From Paralimibaculum aggregatum (lineage in GTDB: Bacteria; Pseudomonadota; Alphaproteobacteria; Rhodobacterales; Rhodobacteraceae): 64,000 nucleotides of DNA. The translations under genes and the position numbers were made by a program. Every line of letters starts with the position of its first letter. The first letter of the stretch is position 1. Location of the stretch: contig NZ_BSYI01000013.1 of NCBI RefSeq assembly GCF_030270585.1, positions 62,001 through 126,000 of the forward strand, written 5' to 3'. Below the pieces are notes generated by a model. The model saw nothing but the letters and a program-made list of their open reading frames with translations, did no database searches and was not told the origin of the DNA. This document shows, in pieces, positions 18,953 to 28,688 of the stretch.

Positions 18953-19939
18953 ATGGACAGCCTGCCCCTCACCCGACGTGCCATGCTCGGCGCGGGCGCG
19001 GCCCTCGGCGCCGCCGCCGCAACCGCCGGCCTGCCGGGCGCAGCCGGCGCCGCCGCCCCGATGCAGGGAGCGACGCAGCCGACGCATACCCGCTTCTCGA
19101 TCGGCCGGTTCGAGGTCACGACGATCCTCGACGGCGCCGTTCCGGTGCCGGGCCCGCATCCGATCTTCGGCGAGAACGTCTCGGCCGAGGCGGTCGCCGC
19201 GCTGGCCGGGGAGAATTTCCTCCCGGCCGACAGGATGGAGATCCCGTTCTCGGTGACGCTGGTCAACACCGGCGAATCGCTGATCCTGTTCGACACCGGC
19301 AATGGCGGCGACACCGGCCGGCGGCCGAAGGCCGGGCTGCTGCTCGAGCGGCTCGCCGGGCTCGGCATCGCCGCCGAACAGATCGACACGGTGGTGATCA
19401 CGCATTTCCACGGCGACCATATCGGCGGGCTCACCGAGGCCGGCGCGCCGGCCTTCCCGAATGCCGGCTACGTGTTCGGCGCGCGCGAGTTCGACTGGTG
19501 GAGCGACGAGGACCTGCTGTTCGACGACGCGATGTCGACGCGCGCGCAGCTGGTGCAGGACAAGGTGGTGCGGTTTGCCGAGAAGGCGCGGATGATCGCG
19601 CCGGGCGAGGCGGTGGTGCCGGGCATCGAGGCGGTGCAGGCCTTCGGCCACACGCCGGGCCACCTCGCCTTCCATCTCGAGAGCGAGGGCGCGCGGCTGA
19701 TGCTGATCGCCGACACCGCGAACCACTATGTCGCCTCGATGCAGCGGCCGGACTGGCATGTCCGCTTCGACATGGACAAGGAGATGGCGGTGGCGGCGCG
19801 CAAGGCGGTGCTCGGGCAGATCGCGGCCGACCGGATCCCCTTCGTCGGCTATCACATGCCGGCGCCGGCGGTGGGCTATCTCGAGGCCCGGGACGGCGGT
19901 TTCCACTACGTGCCGGCGAGCTACCAGCTGCGCGTCTGA
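18953..19939 (+). CDS. Exported MBL-fold metallo-hydrolase (Tat signal)
   Basis: The 328-residue protein opens with a twin-arginine signal (LTRRAMLGAGAALGAAA), so it is probably exported folded to the periplasm. The metallo-beta-lactamase core has H151-F-H153-G-D155-H156 as the zinc site. Further histidines lie in FGHTPGHLAFHLE and in the C-terminal FVGYHMPAPAVGY, with Asp in LIADTANH. It belongs to the broad hydrolase group that includes lactonases and arylsulfatase-like enzymes. The substrate cannot be told. The start at 18953 gives a complete Tat motif and follows AGGGAGA. It is 49 bp downstream of the glycosyltransferase. Confidence 0.9.
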   Translation: MDSLPLTRRAMLGAGAALGAAAATAGLPGAAGAAAPMQGATQPTHTRFSIGRFEVTTILDGAVPVPGPHPIFGENVSAEAVAALAGENFLPADRMEIPFSVTLVNTGESLILFDTGNGGDTGRRPKAGLLLERLAGLGIAAEQIDTVVITHFHGDHIGGLTEAGAPAFPNAGYVFGAREFDWWSDEDLLFDDAMSTRAQLVQDKVVRFAEKARMIAPGEAVVPGIEAVQAFGHTPGHLAFHLESEGARLMLIADTANHYVASMQRPDWHVRFDMDKEMAVAARKAVLGQIAADRIPFVGYHMPAPAVGYLEARDGGFHYVPASYQLRV

Positions 19940-20050
19940 GCGCAGGCCCGGCCCGGCCGCATGACGCCGCGTGGTGCCCTATGACGGGGGCGGGGCGCCG
20001 GGGGCATCGAGCCCCCGCCGCCCCGCTCGGCGGCGGTGCCGCCTCGGGGC

Positions 20051-20140
20051 GCCCGGCGGCGGAGGTCGTGCCGGGGCTGCGCCCGGCGGCGGAGGTCGTG
20101 CCGGGGCTGTGCCCGGCGGCGGAGGGTGCGCCGAGGCCGC
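20051..20140. repeat. Three tandem 30-bp repeats between the MBL gene and rimO
   Basis: Two almost identical 30-bp units (20051-20080 and 20081-20110, beginning GCCCGGCGGCGGAGGTCGTG) are followed by a degenerate third (20111-20140). They lie in the 288-bp gap before rimO, which otherwise shows no gene. The unit length is divisible by three. Confidence 0.9.
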
Positions 20141-20227
20141 ACCGCGCCGGGATGCATGGCGGAAGGCGGGGCGGAATGCATGCCGGGGTGGATGGCGCCG
20201 GCGGCGCGAATGCGCTACATCGCCGCC

Positions 20228-21610
20228 ATGAGCGCAAATCCGCCCGAACTCCGCCCCGACATCGCCCCGGCCGCGCCGGCCGGGCCCGCCCCGCGCGCCG
20301 GCCAGCCGCGGCTCGGCATGGTCTCGCTCGGCTGCCCCAAGGCGCTGGTGGACAGCGAGCGCATCCTCACCCGCCTGCGCGCCGAGGGCTATGCCATCGC
20401 GCCGGACTATGCCGGCGCCGGCGCGGTGATCGTGAATACCTGCGGCTTCCTCGACAGCGCCAAGGCGGAGAGCCTCGAGGCGATCGGCGAGGCGCTGGCG
20501 GAGAACGGGCGGGTCATCGTCACCGGCTGCATGGGTGCCGATGCCGAGGCGATCCGCGCGGTGCATCCTTCGGTGCTCGCGGTCACCGGGCCGCAGCAAT
20601 ACGAGGCGGTGCTGGAGGCGGTGCATGCCGCGGTGCCGCCGGCGCCGGACCCGAAGATCGACCTGATCCCGGCGGCCGGGGTCAAGCTGACGCCGCGGCA
20701 CTATGCCTATCTGAAGATCTCCGAGGGCTGCAACCATTCCTGCCGCTTCTGCATCATCCCCTCGATGCGCGGCAAGCTGGTCTCGCGGCCCGCCGGCGCG
20801 GTGCTGCGCGAGGCCGAGCGGCTGGTGGCGGCGGGGGTGCGCGAGATCCTGGTGATCAGCCAGGACACCTCGGCCTATGGCACCGATATCCGCCATGCCG
20901 CCAGCCGCTGGCGCGACACCGAGGTGGCGGCGCACATCACCGACCTCGCGCGCGAGATGGGCCGGCTCGGCGCCTGGGTGCGGCTGCACTACGTCTATCC
21001 CTATCCGCATGTCGACCGGCTGATCCCGCTGATGGCGGAGGGGCTGGTGCTGCCCTATCTCGACATCCCGTTCCAGCATGCCGCGCCTTCGGTGCTGCGC
21101 GCGATGCGCCGCCCGGCCAACGAGGCGAAGACGCTGGAGCGCATCCGCGGCTGGCGCGAGACCTGCCCGGAGCTGACCATCCGCTCGACCTTCATCGTCG
21201 GCTTCCCCGGCGAGACCGAGGCGGATTTCCAGTACCTGCTCGACTGGCTCGACGAGGCGCAGCTCGACCGGGTCGGCTGCTTCCAGTACGAGGACGTGGC
21301 GGGCGCCGCCGCCAACGACCTGCCGGGCCATGTGCCGGCGGAGGTGAAGGCCGAGCGCTGGGCCCGCTTCATGGAGCGCGCGCAGGCGATCTCGGCCCGG
21401 CGGCTCGAGGCCAGGATCGGGCGGCGGATGCCGGTGATCGTCGACGGCATCGACGAGGAGGGCACCGCGCTCTGCCGCGGCCCGGGCGATGCGCCGGAGA
21501 TCGACGGCGCGGTCTTCGTCGAGGCACCGGGCGATCTCGCCGCCGGCGACATCGCGGAGGTCGAGATCGTCGACGCATCGGAGTATGATCTCTGGGGCCG
21601 CCGCATTTGA
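20228..21610 (+). CDS. rimO: Ribosomal protein S12 methylthiotransferase
   Basis: RimO is a radical-SAM enzyme that adds a methylthio group to an aspartate of ribosomal protein S12. The 460-residue protein has the N-terminal UPF0004 domain with its cluster cysteines ([27 protein letters not shown]). The radical-SAM cysteines Cys168-x3-Cys172-x2-Cys175 fall in [16 protein letters not shown], and a C-terminal TRAM domain ends YDLWGR. An Ala/Pro-rich N-terminal tail of about 30 residues precedes the conserved part, and the start at 20228 is the only sensible ATG. Confidence 0.96.
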   Translation: MSANPPELRPDIAPAAPAGPAPRAGQPRLGMVSLGCPKALVDSERILTRLRAEGYAIAPDYAGAGAVIVNTCGFLDSAKAESLEAIGEALAENGRVIVTGCMGADAEAIRAVHPSVLAVTGPQQYEAVLEAVHAAVPPAPDPKIDLIPAAGVKLTPRHYAYLKISEGCNHSCRFCIIPSMRGKLVSRPAGAVLREAERLVAAGVREILVISQDTSAYGTDIRHAASRWRDTEVAAHITDLAREMGRLGAWVRLHYVYPYPHVDRLIPLMAEGLVLPYLDIPFQHAAPSVLRAMRRPANEAKTLERIRGWRETCPELTIRSTFIVGFPGETEADFQYLLDWLDEAQLDRVGCFQYEDVAGAAANDLPGHVPAEVKAERWARFMERAQAISARRLEARIGRRMPVIVDGIDEEGTALCRGPGDAPEIDGAVFVEAPGDLAAGDIAEVEIVDASEYDLWGRRI

Positions 21611-21658
21611 TCCGCCCGTCCGCCGCGCCGCCCCGGGGCACCTGCTAGCGAGGCCGAG

Positions 21659-22228
21659 ATGTTCCGCCGCACCGAGCTTCTGACCCCGCGCCTGCGCCTC
21701 CGCGGCTGGCGCGAGGAGGATCTCGTCCCCTTTGCCCGGCTGAATGCCGATCCGGAGGTGATGGCGCATCTCGGCGGCCCGCTGGCGCGCCAGGAGAGCG
21801 ACATGATCATCGGCCGCTTCCTGGAGAAATGGCTCGAGGAGCCGGCCTTCGGCTGGTGGGCGCTGGAGGTCCGCGGCGATGGCGGCTTCATCGGCTTCGT
21901 CGGGCTCAACCGGCCGGATTTCACGGCGCCGCCGGCGCCCTGCGTCGAGATCGGCTGGCGGCTGGCGCGCGACGCCTGGGGGCAGGGCTATGCCACCGAG
22001 GCGGCGCGGGCCTGCCTCGACCACGGTTTCGGGACGGTGGGGCTGGACGAGATCCTGTCCTTCACGGTGCCGTCCAACACGCGCTCGCGCGCGGTGATGG
22101 AGCGGATCGGCATGCAGCGCGACGCGGCCGGCGATTTCGACCATCCGCTGGTCAAGAAGGAGAACCCGTTGCGCCGGCATCTGCTCTACCGCATCCGCCG
22201 CGACGACTGGCAGGGCGCGGATGGCTGA
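21659..22228 (+). CDS. GNAT family N-acetyltransferase (RimJ/RimL type)
   Basis: The 189-residue protein has the layout of RimJ/RimL-like acetyltransferases. The N-terminus reads ELLTPRLRLRGWREEDL, followed by PEVMAHLGGP, and an acetyl-CoA-binding segment WRLARDAWGQGYATEAARA. It ends with the typical DEILSFTVPSNTRSRAVMERIGM. The acceptor substrate is unknown. It lies 48 bp after rimO, but its conserved core gives no reason to link it to S12. It overlaps the following SDR gene by 8 bp. Confidence 0.92.
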   Translation: MFRRTELLTPRLRLRGWREEDLVPFARLNADPEVMAHLGGPLARQESDMIIGRFLEKWLEEPAFGWWALEVRGDGGFIGFVGLNRPDFTAPPAPCVEIGWRLARDAWGQGYATEAARACLDHGFGTVGLDEILSFTVPSNTRSRAVMERIGMQRDAAGDFDHPLVKKENPLRRHLLYRIRRDDWQGADG

Positions 22229-23006
22229 GCCGCCGGAACTGCCGGCGCTGCCGGCGCTGCCGGGCCTCGGGCTCGCCGGGCGGCGGGCGCTGGTCACCGG
22301 GGGCGGGCGCGGCATCGGCTTCGCCGCCGCCGCGGCGCTGGCCGGTGCGGGCGCCGAGGTGGTGCTGGCGGCGCGCGGGCGGCAGGAGCTGGAGGCCGCC
22401 GCCGGGGCGCTGCGCGCGGCCGGGCACGGCGCGCGCGCGGCGGTGCTCGACGTGACCGACCGGGCGGCGATCGCCCGCGTGACGGGCGCCGAGGGGCCGT
22501 TCCACATCCTGGTCAACGCCGCCGGGTTCCTGCGCCGCGCCGGCTTTCTCGAGACCCGGCCGGAGGATCTCGACCGCACGCTCGCGGTCAACCTGCGCGG
22601 CGCCTGGGATGTCTCGCAGGCGGTGGCGGCGGGCATGGTCGCGGCCGGGATCCGCGGCAGCATCGTCAATGTCTCGAGCCAGATGGGGCTGGTCGGCGGC
22701 ACCCGGCGGGGCGGCTATGCGGCCTCGAAATGGGGGCTCGAGGGGGCGACGCGGGAGATGGCGCTCGACCTCGCGCGGCACGGCATCCGCGCCAACACCG
22801 TCTGCCCCACCTTCACCCGCACCGCGATGAACGCGGCGGCGCTGGCGGACCCCGCCTTCGCCGGCCCGGCGCTCGCCGGCATCCCGCTCGGGCGCTTCGC
22901 CGAGCCGGCCGACGTGGCCGGCGCGATCCTGTTCCTGGCCTCGGAGATGAGCGCCATGGTCACCGGCACCGCGCTGGCGGTGGATGGCGGCTTCACCGCG
23001 CAGTAG
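22221..23006 (+). CDS. SDR family oxidoreductase
   Basis: The 261-residue classical short-chain dehydrogenase has the cofactor loop TGGGRGIG, an NAAG-like NAAGFL, the catalytic Ser in VNVSSQMG, and YAASKWG in place of YxxxK. It ends in the usual DGGFTAQ. An Arg in the second strand region (LAARGRQEL) suggests NADP(H). Related proteins act as gluconate, sugar-alcohol or 3-oxoacyl reductases, and the substrate here is unknown. It overlaps the GNAT gene by 8 bp and is tail-to-tail with the DUF3833 gene, with a 9-bp gap. Confidence 0.92.
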   Translation: MAEPPELPALPALPGLGLAGRRALVTGGGRGIGFAAAAALAGAGAEVVLAARGRQELEAAAGALRAAGHGARAAVLDVTDRAAIARVTGAEGPFHILVNAAGFLRRAGFLETRPEDLDRTLAVNLRGAWDVSQAVAAGMVAAGIRGSIVNVSSQMGLVGGTRRGGYAASKWGLEGATREMALDLARHGIRANTVCPTFTRTAMNAAALADPAFAGPALAGIPLGRFAEPADVAGAILFLASEMSAMVTGTALAVDGGFTAQ

Positions 23007-23015
23007 CCGCCGGGC

Positions 23016-23582
23016 TCAGCCGGCCGGCGCCAGCGGCGTCTCGCGGCGGAAATAGATCGAGAGCTGGCCGATCTCGATGCCGTATTTCGTGACATAGGCG
23101 CGGTTCACCATCACCCGGTCGTCGAGCTGCCAGAGCCAGTCGTCGAAATGCGCGCGCAGCGTGCCGTCCGGGGTCTCGAGATCGATGGTGTAGCGCCAGT
23201 TGAAGGCGTTGCCGGCCTCCTCGCCGGTGGCCTCGCCGACCACCCCGGCCGCGGTGCCGGCCCAGCTCTCGGCCGAGGTCTGGACGAGCCGCCAGACGCG
23301 CCGCTCGGTGCTGCCGTCCTCATAGAGGAAATCCTCGGTGAGGGTCAGCGTCTCGCCGTCCCAGACGCCGAGCACATCCACCACGAAGCTCCGGCGCAGG
23401 GTGCCGAACCGGTCCTGGAACACGCCATGCGCGGTGAGCCGGCCCTCGAGGAAGCGCTCGAGCTCGAGCTCGGGGCCCTGGCCGGCATGGTCGGCGAGGT
23501 CCGGCCCGCCGCAGCCGGCCAGCAAACCCAGCCCGGCTCCGGCCAGCGTGGCCGCCGCACGCGATTTCACTTTCTGCCACAT
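23016..23582 (-). CDS. DUF3833 family lipoprotein
   Basis: The 188-residue protein has a lipoprotein signal with lipobox LLAGC. A mature domain typical of DUF3833 follows: ELERFLEGRLTAHGVFQDRFG, FLYEDGSTERRVWRL, and a late FDDWLWQLDDRVMVNRAYVTKYG. The family is predicted to adopt a lipocalin-like beta barrel, and its function is unknown. I chose the ATG at 23582 because it gives a proper signal peptide. Upstream in-frame sequence overlaps the divergent lipase promoter region. Confidence 0.88.
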   Translation of the reverse strand: MWQKVKSRAAATLAGAGLGLLAGCGGPDLADHAGQGPELELERFLEGRLTAHGVFQDRFGTLRRSFVVDVLGVWDGETLTLTEDFLYEDGSTERRVWRLVQTSAESWAGTAAGVVGEATGEEAGNAFNWRYTIDLETPDGTLRAHFDDWLWQLDDRVMVNRAYVTKYGIEIGQLSIYFRRETPLAPAG

Positions 23583-23682
23583 AGGCGGGAAATAGGCTTG
23601 CGCCCGGCAGGTCAAGCGCCATGACTCAGCACAGACGGGTGGGCGCCGCCCCTGGGGCAGGCCGGAGCACGAGGAGAACCGC

Positions 23683-25431
23683 ATGGGCTGGGGGCGCGTC
23701 GTCGGCCGGGGTATCGCGGCGCATGTCCTGGCCCTCGGGCTGGTGGGCTGCGCCGCCGAGCCGCGGCTGCCGGATCTCACCGCGATCTATGCCAAGGTGG
23801 CAGAGGCCGGCGGCGACGCCGCGCGGCGCCCGCTGATCACCATTCCCGGCACCCTCGGCTCGCGGCTGCGCGACAGCGCCACCGGCACCGTGGTCTGGGG
23901 CGGCGGCAGCCGCGGGCTCTCGGCCGATCCCGAGGACCCGGCGGAGGCGCGGCTGATCGCGCTGCCGGTGCTCGCCCCGGGGGCGCCCTTCGCGGCGCTG
24001 CGCGACGGGGTCGAGGCGGATGGCGTGCTCGACCGGGCGACGCCGGAGGTGCTCGGCATCCCGCTCGACATCGAGGTCTATGGCGGGGTCACGCGCACGC
24101 TGACGGCGGGCGGCTTCCGCACCGGGCCGGCGCGGCGCTCGCGGCTGCTGGCCAATCTGCGCCACGGCGGCTCCGGCGCCGAGCAGGTGCCGCCCGAGCC
24201 GCCCCGCCCGCCCGCCGCCGCCGCCGCCGCCGGCGATGCCGCCGCCGACGACGCCTCCGGCGATGCCGGAGCGGGCGCGGTGCCGCTCGCCGCCGTTGCC
24301 CCGGGCCGCGCCGAGGCGCTGGGCGATGCCGCGCTCGCCGCCCAGGCCGAGGCGCAGGTCAACGCCTTCCGCTTCGACTATGACTGGCGGCGCGACCTGC
24401 CCACGCTGGCCGCCGAGTTCCACGATTTCGTGATGCTGCGCCGGCGCCAGGTGGCCGAGGCGCGCTCGCGGCTCGAGGGCCGGCAGGTCGGCCCGGACGA
24501 GGTGACCTTCGATCTGCTGGCGCACAGCATGGGCGGGCTGGTGGCGCGCTACTACCTGATGCACGGGCCGGCGCCGCTGCCCGAGGACGGCTCGCTGCCG
24601 CCGATCACCTGGGAGGGGGCGCGGCATTTCAACCGGGCGATCATCGTCGCGACGCCCCATGCCGGCTCGATCCTGGCGGTGGACAACCTCGTCAACGGCA
24701 AGTCGCTGGGGCCGCTGCAGCCGTTCTACCCGCCGGTGCTGCTGGCGACGCATGCCTCGGTCTGGCAGCTCTTCCCGCGGGCGCGGCACCGGCGGCTGCG
24801 CGAGGCCGGGCCCGGCGGGCGCGTGCTCGACCCGCTCGATCCGTCGCTCTGGGAGCGCCATCGCTGGGGGCTGCTCGACCCGGCCGGCGAGGAGCTGCGC
24901 GCCTGGCTGATGCCGGAGATCGCCGACCCGGCGGAGCGGCTCGAACGCGCCGCGGCGCACCAGGCGCGGCTGATGCGGCGCGCCGTGCAGTTCCAGAAGG
25001 CGATGGACCGCTGGGGCCCCAAGCCGGAGCGGCTCGAGGTGTTCCTGGTGGTCGGCGGCGGCTTCGCCACGCCGGCCTCGGCGGAGGTCGATCCGGTCAC
25101 CGGCGCGCTGGCGATCACCGGGCGCGAGGAGGGCGACGGGGTGGTGCTGCGCGCCTCGGTGCTGCTCGACGAGCGCCAGGGGCTGGCCGAGGCCGGCGGG
25201 CTGGTCACGCCGCTGCGGTTCGATTCGATCCTGTTCCTGCCGGACGAGCATGTCGAGCTGACCAAGAACCCGGTGTTCGGCGACAACCTGCTGTTCTGGC
25301 TGCTCGAGCAGCCGCGCGAGGCGGAGGGGCTGGCCGAGCCGAAACCCGGCGTGTTCGGTGGCGGCGGCGGCCGGCCGCAGCCGGTGCCGGCCGCTGCCGC
25401 CCTCGCCAGCGGTGCCGGCGCCGAGCGCTGA
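23683..25431 (+). CDS. LCAT-like alpha/beta-hydrolase lipoprotein (probable lipase/acyltransferase)
   Basis: The 582-residue exported lipoprotein (lipobox LVGCAAEP) belongs to the lecithin:cholesterol acyltransferase/phospholipase group. There is an N-terminal TIPGTLGSRLRDSATGTVVWGG, a FRFDYDWRRDLP segment, and the nucleophile Ser282 in LAHSMGGLVARYY. A conserved VATPHAGS follows. A Pro/Ala-rich insert (about residues 168-205) interrupts the cap region and looks like low-complexity expansion, and the C-terminal 40 residues are Gly/Pro/Ala-rich. It should act on lipids at the cell surface or periplasm. No dedicated partner is visible. Confidence 0.85.
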   Translation: MGWGRVVGRGIAAHVLALGLVGCAAEPRLPDLTAIYAKVAEAGGDAARRPLITIPGTLGSRLRDSATGTVVWGGGSRGLSADPEDPAEARLIALPVLAPGAPFAALRDGVEADGVLDRATPEVLGIPLDIEVYGGVTRTLTAGGFRTGPARRSRLLANLRHGGSGAEQVPPEPPRPPAAAAAAGDAAADDASGDAGAGAVPLAAVAPGRAEALGDAALAAQAEAQVNAFRFDYDWRRDLPTLAAEFHDFVMLRRRQVAEARSRLEGRQVGPDEVTFDLLAHSMGGLVARYYLMHGPAPLPEDGSLPPITWEGARHFNRAIIVATPHAGSILAVDNLVNGKSLGPLQPFYPPVLLATHASVWQLFPRARHRRLREAGPGGRVLDPLDPSLWERHRWGLLDPAGEELRAWLMPEIADPAERLERAAAHQARLMRRAVQFQKAMDRWGPKPERLEVFLVVGGGFATPASAEVDPVTGALAITGREEGDGVVLRASVLLDERQGLAEAGGLVTPLRFDSILFLPDEHVELTKNPVFGDNLLFWLLEQPREAEGLAEPKPGVFGGGGGRPQPVPAAAALASGAGAER

Positions 25432-25575
25432 GCCCGGGCGCCGGCGGCCGGCGCCGCGGCCGCGTGCCGGGCGCCGGCGGCTGCGGCGCCAGAACGCGCT
25501 TGGCGAGCCGTGCCGCGCTGCGATAGGGTCGGCGCCGCGCCGGGCAGCTTCGGCGCGACAGGCCAGGAGGAGCAG

Positions 25576-26271
25576 ATGGGCAAGGTATACGGCACCGCCG
25601 CCGAGGCACTGGACGGCGTCCTGACCGACGGCATGTTGATCGCGGCCGGAGGCTTCGGCCTCTGCGGCATCCCCGAGCTCCTGATCGCGGCGATCCGCGA
25701 GAGCGGCGCGAAGGATCTGACCGTCGCCTCGAACAATTGCGGGGTCGACGATTTCGGCCTCGGCATCCTGCTGAAGACGCGCCAGATCAGCAAGATGATC
25801 AGCTCCTATGTGGGCGAGAACGACGAGTTCATGCGCCAGTATCTCTCCGGCGAGCTCGAGCTCGAGTTCAACCCGCAGGGCACGCTGGCCGAGCGGCTGC
25901 GCGCCGGCGGCGCCGGCATCCCGGGCTTCTACACCGCGACCGGGGTCGGCACCGTGGTGGCCGAGGGCAAGGAGCACAAGGAGTTCGACGGCAAGACCTA
26001 CATCCTCGAGCGCGGCATCCGCGCCGATCTTGCCATCGTCAAGGCCTGGAAGGGCGACACCCAGGGCAACCTCGTCTACCGGAAGACCGCGAACAACTTC
26101 AACCATCCCTGCGCGATGGCCGGCAAGGTCACCATCGCCGAGGTCGAGGAGCTCGTGGAGCCCGGCCAGCTCGACCCGGAGCACATCCACACGCCGGGCA
26201 TCTTCGTGCAGCGCATCATCCAGGGCCCGCACGAGAAGCGCATCGAGAAAGTCACCACCCGCGCGGCGTAA
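25576..26271 (+). CDS. scoA: 3-oxoacid CoA-transferase subunit A
   Basis: This subunit of succinyl-CoA:3-oxoacid CoA-transferase moves CoA between succinyl-CoA and acetoacetate or related acids. The 231-residue protein carries the family start and glycine loop ([25 protein letters not shown]), [13 protein letters not shown] and [24 protein letters not shown] at 25576 follows a strong AGGAGGAG. Subunit B follows 25 bp later. With the 3-hydroxybutyryl-CoA dehydrogenase and ETF genes at 60-63 kb, this suggests use of ketone bodies or stored polyhydroxybutyrate. Confidence 0.95.
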   Translation: MGKVYGTAAEALDGVLTDGMLIAAGGFGLCGIPELLIAAIRESGAKDLTVASNNCGVDDFGLGILLKTRQISKMISSYVGENDEFMRQYLSGELELEFNPQGTLAERLRAGGAGIPGFYTATGVGTVVAEGKEHKEFDGKTYILERGIRADLAIVKAWKGDTQGNLVYRKTANNFNHPCAMAGKVTIAEVEELVEPGQLDPEHIHTPGIFVQRIIQGPHEKRIEKVTTRAA

Positions 26272-26296
26272 GTCGCTCATCGGAAAGGAGATCGCC

Positions 26297-26926
26297 ATGC
26301 CTTGGGATCGCAATCAGATGGCCGCCCGCGCCGCGAAGGAGCTCGAGGACGGCTTCTACGTCAATCTCGGGATCGGCATTCCGACGCTCGTCGCCAACTA
26401 CATCCCCGAGGGCGTCGACGTGACGCTGCAGTCGGAGAACGGCATGCTCGGCATGGGCCCGTTCCCGACCGAGAACGAGGTCGATCCGGACCTCATCAAC
26501 GCCGGCAAGCAGACCATCACCGAGCTCGACCGCACCTCCTATTTCGACAGCGCGAGCTCGTTCTCGATGATCCGCGGCGGCCATATCAACCTCGCCATCC
26601 TCGGCGCCATGGAGGTCGCGGAGAACGGCGACCTGGCCAACTGGATGATCCCCGGCAAGCTCGTCAAGGGCATGGGCGGGGCGATGGACCTGGTGGCCGG
26701 CGTCGAGCGCGTGATCGTGATCATGGACCACACCAACAAGGCCGGCGAGACCAAGCTGCTGAAGGCCTGCACCCTGCCGCTGACCGGCACCGGGGTGGTC
26801 GACCGGATCATCACCAATCTCGGCGTATTCGACGTCGCCGAGGGCGGGCTGAAGATCGTCGAGCTGGCCCCCGGGGTCACCGAGGACGAGGTCCGCGCCA
26901 AGACCGAGGCGACGCTGGTCGCCTGA
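26297..26926 (+). CDS. scoB: 3-oxoacid CoA-transferase subunit B
   Basis: This is the 209-residue catalytic beta subunit. The active-site glutamate is Glu47 in [11 protein letters not shown], where the acyl-glutamyl-CoA thioester forms. Other markers are [32 protein letters not shown] and [21 protein letters not shown] precedes the ATG. The gene ends at a 1.76-kb convergent gap filled with minisatellites, and no obvious terminator follows the stop. The words TCGCCTG and GGCTCCGGCCCG found at and just past its end recur in the first array. Confidence 0.96.
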   Translation: MPWDRNQMAARAAKELEDGFYVNLGIGIPTLVANYIPEGVDVTLQSENGMLGMGPFPTENEVDPDLINAGKQTITELDRTSYFDSASSFSMIRGGHINLAILGAMEVAENGDLANWMIPGKLVKGMGGAMDLVAGVERVIVIMDHTNKAGETKLLKACTLPLTGTGVVDRIITNLGVFDVAEGGLKIVELAPGVTEDEVRAKTEATLVA

Positions 26927-27016
26927 CCCGGCCGGCCCTCGGCTCCGGCCCGGATCGGGGGACCTGGCTTCGGCAGGGTCCGGCCAAGGGCCCCGCGCCG
27001 GCCACGCGCCCGGCAG

Positions 27017-27235
27017 CGCTTTCGGCAGGGGGCGAGCTCCGGCCCGCCCCCTTCGCCTGCCGCAGGGCCCCGGTTTCGACAGGGCGGGCTCCGGCCCGCC
27101 CCTTTCGCCTGCCGCAGGGCAGCGGTTTCGACAGGGGGCGGGCTCCGGCCCGCCCCTTTCGTCTGCCGCAGGGCAGCGGTTTCGACAGGGCGGGCTCCGG
27201 CCCGCCCCTTTCGCCTGCCGCAGGGCCCCGGCCCG
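27017..27235. repeat. About four tandem 52-56-bp repeats downstream of scoB
   Basis: The array is built from units of the form GGTTTCGACAGGGCGGGCTC...TTCGCCTGCCGCAGGGC, with small length changes. It forms the left part of the convergent scoB-dgcA gap. The words TCGCCTG and GGCTCCGGCCCG also occur across the scoB stop region (26915-26955), so the array may derive from the gene's tail. That link is weak. Confidence 0.85.
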
Positions 27236-27339
27236 GCCGAGGCCCCGCCGGCCCCCTCCCGCACCACCTCCGCCCGGCAGGCCCGGCAGGCCCGGCAGGA
27301 CGGCACGCCCGCCAATCCGGGCCAAAAGCCCCCCGCGGA

Positions 27340-28450
27340 CGGTTCCCCCGAAAGACCCGTGCGGACGGTTCCCCCGGAAGCCCCCCGCGGACGGTTCCAC
27401 AGGAAGACCCGCGCGGAAAGTTCCCCCGGCAGGCCCGGGCAGACAGTTCCGCCGCCAGGACGACCCGGCAGGTTCGGAGAACCGGTTCGCCCCGACAACC
27501 CACCCGGCAGGCGAGGGCCAGCGGTTCGCCCGGCAGTTCCCCCCGGAAGGCCCAGGCGGAAGGTTTCCCCCCGGCAAGTCCGAGCGGACAATTCTACCGG
27601 CAGGGCCGCCCGGCAGGGTCGGAAAACCGGTTCGCCCAGACAGCCCACCCGGCAGGTCCGGGCGAGCGGTTCACCCGACAGGTTCCCCCGGAAGGTCCAA
27701 GCAGGAGGTTCCTCCGGAAGGCCCAAGCGAAAGGTTCCCCCGGCAGGTTCGAAGAACCGGTTCGCCCCGACAGCCCACCGGGCAGGTTAGGGCGAACGGT
27801 TCGCCCGGCAGGTTCCCGCGGAAGGCCCAGACGGAAGGTTCCTCCGGAAGGTGCGGACGAAACGTTCCCCCGGATGGGCCGGGCCGAAGGTCCCCCCCGG
27901 AAGGTGCGGGCGGACAGTTCCACCGCCAGGGTCGCCCGGCAGGGTCGGAGAACTGGTTCGCCCCGACGGTCTACCCGGCAGGTTCGGCTAGGCTGTTCGC
28001 CCGAAAGGTTCGTGAGGGTGGTTCGCCCGGCATGTCCGGGCGGAAGGTTCCCCCGGGAGGTATGGACGGACGGTTCGGCTAGGCTGTTCGCCCGAAAGGT
28101 TCGCGCGGCGGGCCGCCCGGCATGTCCCGGTGAAAGGTTCCCTCGGAAGGTACAGGCGGAAGGTCTGCGTGGCAGGTTCCCCTGGGGAGGTGCGGGCGGA
28201 AGGTTCGGCTATGCTGTTCGCCCGAAAGGGTCGCGCGGGGGGCGCGCCCGGCATGTTCTGGCGGAAGGGTCCCTCGGGAGGTGCGGGCGGAAGGGACGCC
28301 CGGAAGGTTCCCCTGGGAGGTTCGCCCGAATGGCTCGTGAGGGCGGTTCGCCCGGCATGTTCTAGCGGAAGGTCTCTTTGGGAGGTGCGGGCGGAAGGTT
28401 CGGTTGGGCCGTTCGCCTGAAGGGGGCGCGCGGGCGGTTTGCCCGGTCGG
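27340..28450. repeat. 1.1-kb degenerate minisatellite (about 18-bp units with a higher order of 125-145 bp)
   Basis: The DNA is made of variants of GGTTCGCCCGGCAGGTTC and GGAAGGTTCCCCCGGAAG. A higher-order marker, GAACCGGTTCGCCC, recurs near 27480, 27620, 27750 and 27955. Because the period is divisible by three, long open frames run through it on both strands. Their translations are repeats of Gly/Arg/Pro/Ser, so I do not call genes. The remaining 240 bp up to dgcA are GC-rich without features. Confidence 0.85.
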
Positions 28451-28688
28451 TCCGGGCGGAAGTTCGCCCGGGGGGTGCGCGTGGAAGGTCCGGCCGGCGG
28501 ATGCGGGCGGCGGGTTTGCCCGGGCGGGCCGGGCGGGCCGGGCGCGGGGGGCGTGCGGAACGCCCGTCCGGGAGGTCGGGGCGAGGGGTGGCCCGGCGGG
28601 TCGGGGCACTGGCCGTTCCGGCGTGGGCCGGCCGGGGCGGCCTGCCCGTGCCGGGTGCGGGCGCGGGCGCGCGGCGGGGCGGCGTGCC